From contig CM077147.1 of assembly GCA_039583875.1 (NCBI GenBank), forward strand, positions 109,538,124-109,602,123: 64,000 bases of DNA, written 5' to 3'. This DNA comes from Platanthera guangdongensis. Taxonomy: Eukaryota > Streptophyta > Magnoliopsida > Asparagales > Orchidaceae. The translations under genes and the position numbers were made by a program. Shown here piece by piece: positions 53,200 to 64,000 of this stretch (positions are counted from its first letter, which is position 1; every line of letters starts with the position of its first letter). The notes under the pieces were generated by a model. The model did not search any database. It saw only the letters and a program-made list of their open reading frames with translations, and was not told the DNA's origin.

Positions 53200-54244
53200 A
53201 TGGAAGTAAGCTACGCATGAGGTCTTGGTATCGAACTCTTAGCGCCGACTAACTTTAAGAAGTGGAAGTCGTGCATGAAGAGTTACCTGCTAGGCGAGTA
53301 GCTATGGGAGGTCGTCGGTGGTGACGACAGACAGGAAGTAACTGCTGCTTTTGGTACTGCTGAGCAGGTGAGGCTCTGGAGAAAACAAATGCAAAGGCGG
53401 AGTTTGTCCTCAAAAGGGCTGTTTCACCATAACTGTTTGATCACGTCATTGGATGTGAGTCTGTTGCTGATATTTGGACAACTATTGATGAGTTGTTCAA
53501 TCGGAAGAATTTAGCAAGACTTCAGTTTCTGGAGAATGAGTTGGCTAGGACAACTCAAGGAGACCTGACCATCTCAAAATTCTTTCTGAGGATGAAGAGC
53601 TTGTGTGCTGAGCTATCAATACTTGATCCTTATGATCCTATCTCTGAGGCTAAGATGAAAAGGCACATAATCCGCGTCTTGCGGAAGGAGTATGTTGCCT
53701 TTGTGACAACTATTCAAGGCTGGGCTACTCAGCCATCTCTGCTGGAGCTTGAGAACCTGCTTGTTTCGCAGGAGAGTTTGGCAAGGCAGATGGTTGGGGT
53801 TACTGCCACAGAGGAAGGCAGTGAGGCTCTCTTCTCAGGAAAGAAGAAGAAGGAATGGGAAGGGAAGAAGAAGAAGACTGGTGCTGAAAATGAGCCTTCA
53901 ACTTCTTATCAACCAGAAAGGAGTGATGCTCTTAAGACGGATTGGAAGAAGAACTTGAAGTGCTACAGGTTTCATCAGCGGGGACACTTCAAGCGTGACT
54001 GCAAGGTCAAACTGCAGCCTGGGCATGCTGCAGGCAAGGAGGAAGCTTGCTCTAAGAGTGAGGAAGCTGGATGGGGCGAAGCCTTCATGACGAGCACTTG
54101 TGTCCGTGCTTTGTCCGTTGTCGACTTCAATGACGATTGGATCGTGTACTCCGGGTGTGGTCATCACCTCACCGGAGACAAGTCGAAGTTCTCTTCCTTG
54201 CAAGCTTACTCAGGTAATGAAGCTATCATAACCGGTGATAATAC
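53200..54244 (+). pseudogene. Cop-F1 gag and protease start
   Basis: ATG 53200 (MEVSYA, then a stop). APTNFKKWKSCMKSYLLGE and a frameshift near 53380 precede the long open part from 53493: RLQFLENELARTTQGDLTISKFF, HIIRVLRKEYVAFVTTIQGW and LLELENLLVSQESLARQM, then a Lys-rich segment. The zinc knuckle CYRFHQRGHFKRDC has Phe for the second Cys. The protease site reads WIVYSGCGHHLTGD, with the active-site Asp replaced by Tyr. Residues after about 54245 come from the inverted LTR. Confidence 0.85.
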
Positions 54245-55924
54245 TGTTAAATTTTCTCAAAGTGGTCAGCAAGATAGCCCAAACGCTAAATTAATATCTT
54301 CGGAACTACCCAGTTCACACTTTGATCTAGCGGAAGAACAGGGAGCAAGCTCAACACACCAAGCACATGGAAGAACAAGCAGATCTTATATTCATTACAC
54401 TTCTTTACAAGGCGAGGTATACGTAGCGAGACATGATTTCGCTAGTATAAACAGCTGTAAACTGAAAGCACCAAAAACCAAGCCGGGCGGACAGCACCGG
54501 AATCCGCCGAGACCGCCGAGGTCGCCGAGTCCGCTGAGATCGCCCGAACTTAAGCTGCAATCCACCGAATAGACACGGAGTCCGCCGAAGCCGCGAGGCC
54601 GCTCGGACACACCGTTATTCACCTCCTGCTGATGAACTGAGGAACAAACCGCCTACCCTCCTGAGACCGGCGGACAGGTTATTGAAGCTGGCAAAGATGA
54701 AACAGAGAACTGACAAGCCGCAGAGCGACCTGCTGAATCCGCAGAGACCGCACACTTCCAAGTACTTGACCGAAGTCAAAGACAAACTCCTGGCTCCTTG
54801 AAGCTACCTGCGCGACCTGCACACATCAAACCGTCAGCTCTGAATCAATCCGCGTGGACAGAAAAACAGAGACCGCAGCACCTCGCCGAACCCAACTTAC
54901 TGTTCACTCAGTTACTGTAGACCTGCCAGGGGGGTCCTATTTATAGGCGAGGTGAGTAGTGTGGTCACCGCCCAAGAGATAGCGACACCGCCCCAGCCCG
55001 CGCGATAGCTAAACCACCTTTCGCTGAGTCCGCAAGGACTTAGCCGGTACCAAGCATCAACCCGCCAGGAGCAAAGCCACTATGGCAAACCCTCATCAGT
55101 CCGCCTAAGCTATGCGGACAAGGAATCAGCCCGCAAAGCCTACAACCACTGCAGGACAGCAACCCCCTTCAATGGTTGTCCGTACAAACCCGAGGCAATA
55201 CGCATAGGACAAGACAGGCCTCCAACCGCCACAAGTCCACGACCCAAGGCAGAGAGAGCAACAGTACGCCCGGTCAACAGCGGACTTGACAGATACTGCG
55301 GACACCCTGGTCTTGGCACAGAGTGTGACCAAGTCCAGAACCATCAAAGGCCTAATGCGAGCATGGCGGACATAAAATCCCGTCTGCAAACAATCAAGCA
55401 GTCTGCCACACTCCTCCTGAGTAAAGGCTGAGTCCGCAAGAACTTCGCAACCTGTCCAACGCAATGGCCACCTACCGGACTCCACACATCAGTCCGCCAA
55501 AGTCTTCCTCAGCAGGGCACATGCTGTACCACCAAAGCTCGACAAGGCCTCAGCCAAGCTCTAAGCCCAGTCCGCAACAGCCCACAACGCGGACACGTCA
55601 GTCCGCAAGCTTTCCGCGGACATGAGCCAAACCGCCGGTAAGCACAAGCTTGCACCACGACCACTGAGCAATGCACTAGTCCGCAAGCCTCTATCCGTGC
55701 AGGCCGCTCCTTGGATAAACCAACAGCCACCGCCTTATCCGCAGATAGTAGGACTCCTAGGCCGTAGACAGAAACCGCACAAACCGCTCAGCACAGCCAG
55801 CTTCCACTAGACCTTCCACCAGGCCGCATACAACAGTCCGCCCATTCCGCCTAGTCCGTCGACGCTGTCCGCCCAGGCCGCCCGGCCTGTCCCGTCAACC
55901 ACTTCTACCTCACAAATTTCAACA
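54245..55924 (-). repeat. 3' LTR of Cop-F2 (1680 bp)
   Basis: Minus strand TGTTGAAATTTGTGAGG ... GAGAAAATTTAACA. Inverted copy of the Cop-F1 LTR. Confidence 0.88.
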
Positions 55925-56591
55925 CTCCCCCTTGAAGTGGGAAGTGGTGACCAAGCCCAACAAGCTGCGCAACCGCTCAAAGGGCCCCTTCGATAGTGGC
56001 TTCGTGAAGATGTAAGCAAGATTATCTTCACTCCGAACATGCCCGACCAGCAGAGATCCTTCCAACACCTTCTCCCTGATGAAATGGTGATCAATCTCTA
56101 TATGTTTGGTTCTGGCGTGACACACTGGATTGTTTACCAGCTTGAGAGCACTCTCATTGTCACCCCGGAGTAAAGTTGGCCCTTGCACTTCTTCATGAAC
56201 ATCCTCTATAAGCCTCCTCAACCAGATGGCTTCCCGAGCAGCCAAGGCTGAAGCCTTATAATCTGCCTCCGTAGTTGAGACGGATACCGAGTCCTGCTTC
56301 TTGATACACCACGAGATGCTAGCTGAACCGCAAGTGAACACATAACCTGAAGTAGACCTCTGATCATCTGAATCACCGCCATAGTCAGCATCCATGTACC
56401 CAAGCAAAGCAAACTCCGAGTCCCTTCCATAGAGGAGTCCCATGTCAGAAGTCGCCTTGACATACTTCAGAATACTCTTCACCGCCACTAGATGAGATTT
56501 CCTTGGTTCAGCCATGAACCGACTTACTGGGCCAACAGCATAAGCAATGTCCGGCCTTGTAATCGTCAGGTAAATCAAGCTCCCAACAAGA
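55919..56591 (-). pseudogene. Cop-F2 RT end and RNase H
   Basis: Starts inside RT at LVGSLIYLTITRPDIAYAVGPVSRFM. Then RNase H: YMDADYGGD, STSGYVFTCGSASISW, STTEADYKASALAAREAIW (usually AEY), RGDNESALKLVNNP, HIEIDHHFIRE and AYIFTKPLS (usually ADIFTKPL). The frame runs through the polypurine tract (AAGGGGGAG, about 55925-55935), and its TGA stop uses bases of the LTR start, so coding and LTR overlap by six bases. It is open over 220 codons but has no intact partner. Confidence 0.85.
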
Positions 56592-56721
56592 TGTAACATC
56601 ACATGTTACTCTTGGACCCCTCAACTTAGATTTGGTTAGGCATGGGTGAGATTTAAGGAATACCAACTATGTTTGGCCATAGGTAGTGGGTGGTGGCCAT
56701 GTGGGGCCCACTATAAGACCA

Positions 56722-57043
56722 TAGTCAAACTAGGTCAAACTAGCCTAAGTGGGGACCCTAGCCACACCATGACCCCACCACATTGCCCTAACCCTAAAGA
56801 CAATCTAAGTGGACCCTAGGGTATGTCACTGGGTCAACATTTTGACCCCAATTGACCAAAGTCAACCTTGGGCTTAATTTGGTCAAACCCACACTCATAG
56901 GCCTAATTAACCTAAGTGGAGCACCCCCTTGACCCAAACCAAGTTGGGTGGTGCCACTAGACCCATTTCCACCAAGTAGGGTCAGTCCACCCACCATGGT
57001 TGACCAAGTTAACTCCCCAAGTCAACAAGTCAACAAATTGACC
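56722..57043 (+). promoter_or_regulatory. Cluster of 12 W-box hexamers (TTGACY) in Tek-H LTR
   Basis: TTGACC or TTGACT on either strand at about 56723, 56733, 56832, 56841, 56851, 56860, 56881, 56929, 57000, 57020, 57027 and 57038. W-boxes are the binding sites of WRKY transcription factors, which act in defence and stress. They lie near the LTR start, in the expected U3 region. Confidence 0.7.
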
Positions 57044-59808
57044 TAAAGGAGTGAAATGAAGGCCAAGCCATTTCCCCTTGGACCAAGCCCACCAAAATTG
57101 GCCCATAGTCGGCCCAAGTGAACAAGAGCAGTCCTACCCCTCTAAATCAGGAGAGAGAATACATGCAAGGGGGTAAAATTGGGATTTTTAGGAGAAGAGG
57201 AGAGAGAAAGGGAAATGAAGGAAATGGTGGCCACATGGCCACCCCATCAGTTAGTTTTGGCTGCCCAAAACGAGGTGGCCTACCTCCCCTCTCCATTTCC
57301 AGCAGAAAACCAGGGCTGTGAGCCACTTGGCAGCTGGGCGGAGCAAACAAAGCTCAAACCGAGCTCTCATAGGAAATACCTCCCCATATACTCCACCTCA
57401 GTCCAAATAGACCTCACCAACAGCTTCAGGAGACAGAAAGGAGTGGAATTCGACTGCTTAATCATGGAGAATGGTGGAGAATTGAGTTTTCGGGGTGGAG
57501 CTCGCCGGCGCACCACCACCACGGCAAACCGCCGCCTGACCCGCAACCAAGCCTCAATTCAGGTTCGTTTCGCCTCGCCTCTTCCTGTACTAGGGTTCTA
57601 GATCGATCTAGGGAGATATCGGGCTCAATCGAGCCCGATGCCATGAGAGGAAATGGAGAAAACTGAGCCTTTTTCTTCTTGCTCGGGTTCGCCGGAGGAG
57701 CCAACTCCGGCGGCCCCACCGCCGGGAAACGCTCGCCCCCACCTTAACGAAGGTGGTGGCGATATCCGCCGGCGGTGGTGGTGGCTCAGCTGGCCGGAAA
57801 ATGCCAGCCAACATCGTCCAGTAAGAAGCAATCGTGGCCGTCAAACCATCGGGGACTATGAACCGATTCCGTCGGTTTAGCTTTAAGATTCGTGCAATAG
57901 ATTAAATGTTTTAATTTAATATTTGATGAATAGTGAAATATCTATCACACTTTTTCAGCCACCTTGCATGTTAACGTTAGGCCTCTTAGAGGCATTTCCA
58001 GAACTTAGTCTCTTAATGAAAACTGTAGCCAAGGGTCTTATCTTTAAGGTGCCACCCTAAACATGTAATTTGGTGTAGTGTACAGTCCTGTAGGACATTT
58101 CTCCTAGGACTGGTCCTAGAGTAGGGCAGAAATTAAATTGGATGCCCAGGTCAAACTATTAATCACCATGGCCCCAATTTTTGGGCACATGCATGATTAG
58201 GGCATACTTAACTCCTGCCAAAATGTAGGAATTTTTAGAGAACATTTTCCTATAGTTTTTGCCAAAATATCAAAGTACAAATAAATGAAATATAAGGAGT
58301 TCTACACCTCCCCATGGTCCCAAATTTTGGTGGTAGGTCAGTGGGGACATCCTTGGTGCATGATAAAATTTTCAGCACCTTGGGTTCACTGCATGTTGGA
58401 GAATCCACTTGCATGTGTTAGCTTATGTTATGCCTTGGTGTGCAATTAGCAAAAATGCAAATATGGTGTATTTAGCCCAATGGTGACATTCAAAGGTCTT
58501 GGAATTATTTTCAGTGGTTCATTAGGGTAAACTTCACCCCTCAAATTAATCATGGAATTTGTGGACTCAAAATTCCATTTATTGGAATTTATTTTAAATG
58601 TAGCTATTTTGGGAAATAAAATTGGAAAATAGGTTTTCCTCAAGTACAAATCCTATAATTTTGCCAAGGCATAGATAATGTCACCTTTGACTTAGGAAAA
58701 ATATGATTCCCATGTTTTGAAGAACTCTTGGAGTAGATATCTTAAATTGCCCATTTTACCCTTATTTTATTAATTCTTGAAATAGTGGATATATACCTCT
58801 GAAAAATTTGGAATTTATTCTACTGCTCTAAAATGGTATTATTAGTTTTGTATGAATTTCGCAGAATGAATGGATGCATTGTTGTATGTTAAAGTAATAC
58901 AATGGCATTTTGGTAAATATGTTATAATGGAATTCTTATAGGCCATTTCACAATAAATGTTGATGATACTTTGCCAATAGTCATAAATTAGTGTCTAAAA
59001 GTTCTGTAATTTTCCTGGAATTTTTGAGTACATAATGCCTATACTTCATTTGGAAAATGGAATTTGTGTGGAATTGATATTAAATAGGAAATGAGAATAA
59101 ATAATTAGAGGAAAATTATGAAACTCTGTAGGCAGCAATATGTTATCAATATACATCTCAGGAAAAATTTCCTAGGTCAGTGGATACCTAATCATACTAC
59201 TTCATGTGTAAAATGACCTAGGGTTTAAATTAAAAAGATTTAATTAAAGGACTAATTGACCGAGAAAAATTATGAGAATTTATAGGGTAGTTCCCCTAGT
59301 CTATACCACCCTAGGATAAATATTTAGAGGCAAGATGCCTTAAGGATTGGAAGATCACATTTTAGGGTAACCATAGGACATGGTCTGCACATAACACAAA
59401 TAGGTCTTGCCTTAGGGGTTACCAGGGGATTGATTATCGGCAGAAGTAAGAGAGTTCAACATGAGTAACCCTGGTGGGTAGAGTTGTCTTAGTGAGGGAT
59501 CAAAAGTGCAAGTCTTAGTTAGCAACTGGAGTGGGAGTCGGCGGAAGACCGTCGGCTTCCCGGTAACGCCTTAAGTCACTAGCGTTGTACTAAAGCAATA
59601 AGGAGAGCTGGGGAGATACTTGGGTAGCCATCAACTAAAATAAATATCCTTGCGAAAGGTAATGCTGGGCGTAATCCCAACACAGTTCCTAGTGCCCCTT
59701 GAGAGCCCTTCACAGGGAATACCGGGGGCAGTCCTGGGATTAACCTTAAATCGCTAAGTATAATAAACCATAGAGAAGAGTAGTTTAATAGGTTAGGACA
59801 TTGTTGTA

Positions 59809-59965
59809 CCTTCTCGCCCGTGTGGGGTTGGAGAGATTCATGATATATGCTCACCAATTTAGGGTTGGAGGGAGTTGGTATAAAGGCACTGATGTGCGAT
59901 CTCACCCGTTTGGGGTTTGAGGGAGTTGGCATAAAGGCACTAATGTGCGTTCTCACCCGGGGTTG
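59809..59965 (+). repeat. Tandem repeat of about 60 bp in Tek-H LTR
   Basis: Two clear units plus a degenerate one, each containing GGGTT(T/G)GAGGGAGTTGG, TATAAAGGCACTGATGTGCG and CTCACCCG. Confidence 0.75.
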
Positions 59966-61333
59966 GTTTTGAGGGATTCAGGACGGGTTTTGGTCCTGCG
60001 AGCGGGAGGCTCGGTATGAATTACTTGCATGTGCATAAATATCGTGGCGGGGCATGCGGTACTGGCCGTTCGTCACACCGATAGCAGTACGGTGCACCAG
60101 GCGGTTGTGAGAGTTAGAGGGGCCAGTGGGTTGTTTTACACTGCGGTCTGGAGGACGATCCCCGATAACGCACATCCGACCTAACAAGACTGACGGGTTT
60201 GTCAGCAAAGTACGTACGCGAGACTCTAGAGTGCACCTTGGACATGTACAGAGGCGTATGAGAGGGGTCTAAGGCTTGGTAGTGTGCATACCGGTCTAGA
60301 AGCGGAGATGCCCGCTCCGCTGCTGCCGTAGCCACAGCGGTGGTACCCGAGAGTGATGCTAGCTCTCTAAAAGTGGGAACTAAAGGTCTGTGATCACAGA
60401 GTCGTTGTGTGTGAGTTGCACTTGCCTGCGCATAAAATTGCATCATATCATTCATTCATATTAGGTCATACGCTTCATAGATCCTTATCATATAAATTAG
60501 TATGGGCTCTTTTATATGATAAGTTAAATTTCCTGGAAATCCTAACTTATATATTTGTATGAGCATTTATATAAGTTAGAGTACGTTTGTGATGATAGCA
60601 TAGTGGTAGCTTAGCTTATTTACTTGTTCATACTACTGTTTCTTTACTTCCTTTACTGCACTGCTCTTACTTATTACTTGTACCGTACTTAGAATTGCTA
60701 GAGTAGGATTACATTACTTATTACAACTCTAGTTAGATATTGTCACCTGCTTCCACCTTTCTACCCTTTTATTGTCCTCCGCTTCGTCCTCCCGCTCGGT
60801 GCCTAGGAGCTGCGGGGCGAGGCGCGGAGGAAACGACTTAGTCTTTTTGACTAATGGTCGGTGACCAACTATTTTTAGGAGCCCGTGGAGATGGAGCACC
60901 AGCACGTCGAGGAGGCAGGACATGAGGAGCAGATACCGCTTCAGCAAGCTACTACCACTACTGTGCGCCCTCAGGTGGGACGAGATCTGATGTTCTAGAT
61001 TAGCTTCCGCATTTACTATTTTGAGAGAGAGTGATTTGATGTACTGGGCATAAGCCCTTCTTACTCTTTCATTTGTACTCTATTGTGGACTATTGTGATG
61101 TACTTTTCATTTCATTTACATGATTGTACTATGCGGCTTGTGGACTGATGGTTATATATATAGTTTTACTTCTTTCTTCTCATATTGGCCTATAGGTTAA
61201 ATGATCGTACTAGCCTGCAGAATCGGCGTGTTGCGGTGTCGACTAACCCGTGAGTTAGTGCCACCGTAAGACGGCGATTCTGGGCATAAGATCCGGTAGC
61301 CCTCCTTGGTAAGGGGGAGGGGGGTCTTACAAA

Positions 61334-61345
61334 CTGGTATCACTT
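61334..61345 (+). other. Primer-binding site of Tek-H
   Basis: CTGGTATCACTT, two bases after the LTR; matches the Met-tRNA site in TGGTATCA. Confidence 0.7.
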
Positions 61346-61358
61346 GAACAACGATCAT

Positions 61359-62628
61359 ATGAGAAAGAAGTCCACAACATGGGACCACCCCCGCCCGAGC
61401 ATTAGTTTGCGGACAAACTATGCAGCGGAAGCAGTGGTGTGCCCATGTGTAAAGTCACATAAATGGTTCACAAAGTACAATATGTTAGGCCAATTTTTCT
61501 TTAACCTTACCTTTATGCAACCTCCACAGGTCGCAGCGCCGCAAAATGTGGCTCCTCCCCCTCCAGCTGCCACTCCATTCCTACAGACGGAGTTGGGGCA
61601 GACCTTGACGGCGATTCTGGATGCCTTCAGAGCCCAGCAAGTCCCGACTCCACAGCCAAATCCGGGGTCGAGCTGCCTGAGTGCATTCAAGAGCCTGTCC
61701 CCACCGACATACCGTGGGACAGAGGATGCGGTGAAGACGGAAGAATGGCTGGAGGCCATACACGAGATCTTAGCGGGCATCAGCTGCCCAGTCGGCCAGG
61801 CAGTACCTCTAGCCACCTCTATGCTAGAGGCCCATGCGAAGAGATGGTGGAAATCAGTCCGGGAGTCTACTTATGCGGACTTTGAGCTGTCAGAGATATC
61901 ATGGGAGGAGTTTGGCGATGTGTTTCTGGAGCACTTCGTCTCTACTACGGGCAGAGATGCTTTGGAGGAGAGGTTTTTGAACCTCAAGCAGGGGACTAGA
62001 TCGGTGATAGAGTACCAGAGAGAGTTCTCCCACTTGGCCAGGTTCGCGGGGATTCAGGACATCGACGATAGGAGGTATGCGAAGAGGTTCTACCGGGGCC
62101 TCAGGGACGATTTGAGGCAGGCCTTGCTATTCATTTCTCATGGCACATCTAGGCAGATCATCGAGATGGCGAAGAAGCTGGAGGCTGACCAGCTGATGGT
62201 GCGAGCCGGAGGGAAGAGACCATTTGATGGGTCGACATCAGGTGAGAGCAGTAGGGGCTCTCAGAGAGGCAGGACCATCGGATACAGGAAGGGTAGGGGA
62301 CGTCGTCGTCCCAACTTCAGGCAGGAGCAGGGGCCTCCTCCAGCATTGGCTCCCCCACCTCTACAGATGCATGATCCGAGGAGACAGGATGACCGAGGCC
62401 ACCGACAAGTGGTTTGTTACGGATGCCGCCAGCCCGGGCACATCAGGTCGGAGTGCCCGCACCAATTCCATCCCCCTCCTCCTCCTCCACCTCCAGTGGC
62501 CCCAGTACAGCAGGGCCGAGGTCGAGGCCGAGGTCGGGGATATCACGGCAGGAGACGGGAGCAGGAGCAGATATACGCCTTGGTCCTCACAGAGCCGAGG
62601 AATCCCGAGAAGGTTATCACAGGTACTT
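61359..62628 (+). CDS. Tek-H gag (capsid and nucleocapsid), intact frame
   Basis: Open from the ATG at 61359 to TGA at 62626-62628. A second ATG at 61515 (MQPPQVAAPQ) may be the true start, because the first 50 codons have no gag signal. Capsid motifs: LSPPTYRGTEDAVKTEEWLE, MLEAHAKRWWKS, VIEYQREFSHLARFAG and FYRGLRDDLRQALL. A Gly/Arg/Ser-rich linker follows, then the complete zinc knuckle CYGCRQPGHIRSEC, a proline run and a GRGRGRG tail. The last three codons (GT, stop) lie in the intron-like spacer, so unspliced RNA encodes Gag alone. Confidence 0.88.
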
Positions 62629-62723
62629 GAAGTTAATTATGAATTTTCTTGGATTTTCAATGATATATATATAGTATCTGGAACTATAGGATAACAATTA
62701 ACTTTCACATAAACAAACCTCAG
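62623..62723 (+). other. Intron-like GT...AG spacer between gag and protease (Tek-H, 101 bp)
   Basis: Donor TCACAG|GTACTT, acceptor ACCTCAG|GC, AT-rich interior with a TTAACTTTCAC branch-point-like word near 62700. Retention ends Gag at TGA. Removal joins ITG to IVMISDKP and the protease in frame (phase 1). Confidence 0.68.
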
Positions 62724-64000
62724 GCATAGTTATGATCAGCGACAAGCCCGCTCATACTCTTTTTGACACGGGTGCTTCACACTCGTTCGTATCCGAGGAC
62801 TTCATCGACGGACTCGAAGGCGTGGAGAGGTTCCCTGGACTAGATATGAGGGTACGTCTACCCGATGGGTCGGAGCTGCGGACCACTGCACATTGTGATA
62901 TGAAGGCCGAGATTGGCGGCAAGGCATTTGAGGCGCCGGCAACTATTCTGAAGCTGCAGGACTTTGACTTGATCTTGGGCATGGCCTGGTTGCATCGGAA
63001 CCATGCCGAGATAGATTGTCCGTCCAGGAGGATCACGCTAAGACATGGAGACTCTCATGTTATCGTTGAAGGTATCCAGCCTATTTGCCACCTACTGTTA
63101 TCTTCTGTACAGGTTGTGAAGGCCCATGAGCAGGGTGAAGAAGTTTATCTTGTCTGCTTCGAGATGGTGGGAACAGGGGCGACTATCTCAGATATTCCAG
63201 TGGTCCGGGATTTCTCCGACGTATTCCCGGAGAAATTGCCCGGGCTACCAGCTGCTAGAGACTTGGATTTCAGGATTCAGCTAGTACCGGGAGCGAGGCC
63301 GGTGTCCCGGGCACCCTACAGGATGGCTCCCAGGGAGTTAGCAGAGTTCAGGACTCAACTACAGGAGCTAGTCGAGTCAGGATTTGTGCGACCTAGTTCA
63401 TCGCCATGGGGAGCGCCAGTTCTCTTTGTGAAGAAGAAGGACGGATCACTGCGATTATGTATAGATTACCGGGAGCTGAACCGGTTGACGGTCCGCAACA
63501 CCTATCCTCTGCCTCGGATAGATGAGTTATTTGACCAGCTACAGGGAGCCTTCTGGTTCTCCAAGTTAGATTTGCGATCCGGCTACTATCAGCTTCGTAT
63601 CAGGGAAGAGGACATACCGAAGACGGCATTCAGTTCGCGCTATGGATTATACGAGTTCACGGTGATGCCTTTTGGGCTCACGAATGCTCCTGCTGCATTC
63701 ATGAGTCTAATGAACCGTGTTTTCGAGCCTTTCTTAGACCGCTTCGTGATTGTATTCATCGATGACATCCTTATATATTCTCGGACTCAGGAGGAGCATA
63801 CGGAGCACTTGGCACAGGTCTTGCAGAGGCTGAGGGAGACCCAGATGTACGCAAAATTTTCAAAGTGACAGTTCTGGTTACAGGAGGTGGCTTTCCTGGG
63901 GCACACGATCAGTGGGGCTGGGTTAGCAGTGGACCCGGCCAAGATAGAGACAGTGAGGGATTGGCCACGACCGAAGACCGCATCTGACATCCGTAGTTTC
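62724..64000 (+). pseudogene. Tek-H pol: protease and RT (partial, one stop in view)
   Basis: Protease [17 protein letters not shown] with LILGMAWL; then [16 protein letters not shown] with [67 protein letters not shown] and intact catalytic FIDDILIYS (about 63755). A TGA at 63866-63868 interrupts FSK.QFWL, where relatives have Cys (TGC or TGT to TGA). The frame then continues with EVAFLGHTISGAGLAVDP to the window edge. No start codon is needed if it is made by splicing; ATG 62732 is the first Met. Confidence 0.88.

Larger units (their letters stand above)
51530..54244 (+). mobile_element. Cop-F1 : Ty1/Copia, 5' LTR and gag-protease start
   Basis: LTR 51530-53110, primer site, gag. The frame stops being Copia at 54245, where a same-family element lies in the opposite direction. 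The preceding five bases are CGTTC (51525-51529). Confidence 0.85.
54245..56591 (-). mobile_element. Cop-F2 : Ty1/Copia, RNase H and 3' LTR, minus strand
   Basis: Same family as Cop-F1 but reversed. The 3' LTR (54245-55924), polypurine tract and RNase H remain; the RT is cut at 56591 by Tek-H. The flank at the LTR end is AATAC (54240-54244). It has apparently inserted in the Cop-F1 protease region. Confidence 0.82.
56592..61331 (+). repeat. 5' LTR of Tek-H (about 4740 bp)
   Basis: TGTAACATCACATG ... GGGGGGTCTTACA, followed by a Met-type primer site. The start is placed where the Cop-F2 RT frame breaks. Long for an LTR; without the 3' copy a nested insertion inside cannot be excluded. ORFs such as 57179-57601 lie in this LTR with no known domain. 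Confidence 0.72.
56592..64000 (+). mobile_element. Tek-H : Ty3/Gypsy chromovirus, 5' LTR to RT (continues past the window)
   Basis: LTR 56592-61331, primer site, gag, intron-like spacer, protease and RT. Same family as Tek-H' at 1-2321. It interrupts the Cop-F2 RT; the preceding five bases are CAAGA (56587-56591). The gag is intact and pol has one stop in view, so it is the least damaged coding copy here. Confidence 0.88.

Noticed and set aside
53493..54572. 359-codon ORF taken as one protein
   Set aside because: Its last ~110 codons are antisense Cop-F2 LTR; only the part up to 54244 is Copia gag-protease.
57179..57844. Overlapping ORFs on both strands near 57.2-57.8 kb
   Set aside because: GC-rich stretch inside the Tek-H LTR; no recognisable domain and frames on both strands are equally open.

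Overview
The window is angiosperm nuclear DNA made almost entirely of nested transposable elements. The species cannot be read from it. Evidence for a flowering plant: Tekay/Del-like chromoviruses, Copia elements and hAT elements with plant-type ends, initiator-Met and Asp tRNA primer sites, and one probable host gene, a 97-residue ARGOS/OSR-type organ-size protein (49760-50053, minus). No rRNA, tRNA or CRISPR was found. Nearly every element ORF is broken by stops or frameshifts; the last Gypsy copy (Tek-H) is the least damaged.

Layout (names are mine). 1-2321: gag-protease fragment of a Gypsy (Tek-H'), split by a non-autonomous hAT (235-1208). 2322-8206: 5' half of Gypsy Tek-A. 8207-22557: 3' half of a different Gypsy (Tek-B), fused to Tek-A inside pol; its 3' LTR is split by a complete minus-strand Gypsy of the same family (Tek-C, 12127-22002, target duplication ATGTA). 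22558-47880: remains of an autonomous hAT. Its first coding exon is split by a minus-strand Copia (Cop-K, 23022-45531, duplication CTTCT). Cop-K holds two further insertions. One is a pol-less LTR element (LARD-D, 23506 to about 31311) that contains a solo LTR (LARD-E, 25968-27539, duplication GTGTG). The other is Gypsy Tek-G (33943-43369, duplication CACCC), whose 3' LTR contains a MULE-like element carrying a TCP transcription-factor fragment (42460-43214). 47881-50270: lower-repeat DNA with the ARGOS-like gene. 50271-51529: 5' end of Copia Cop-L, next to that gene. 51530-54244: Copia Cop-F1. 54245-56591: minus-strand Copia Cop-F2 of the same family. 56592-64000: Gypsy Tek-H, running off the window.

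Most interesting signals. (1) All Gypsy copies that keep the gag-protease junction have a 76-101 bp segment with GT...AG ends (both mutated in Tek-H') at the same place, just before protease. Removing it joins gag to pol in frame. This looks like a conserved intron that could set the Gag to Gag-Pol ratio. (2) The LTRs of five families carry dense arrays of different short, CpG-rich, self-complementary words. (3) The Tek-H LTR has 12 W-box hexamers in about 320 bp. (4) LARD-D encodes only a protein with two zinc knuckles and a long acidic tail. (5) Several LTR pairs lie in inverted orientation and could make long hairpin RNA.
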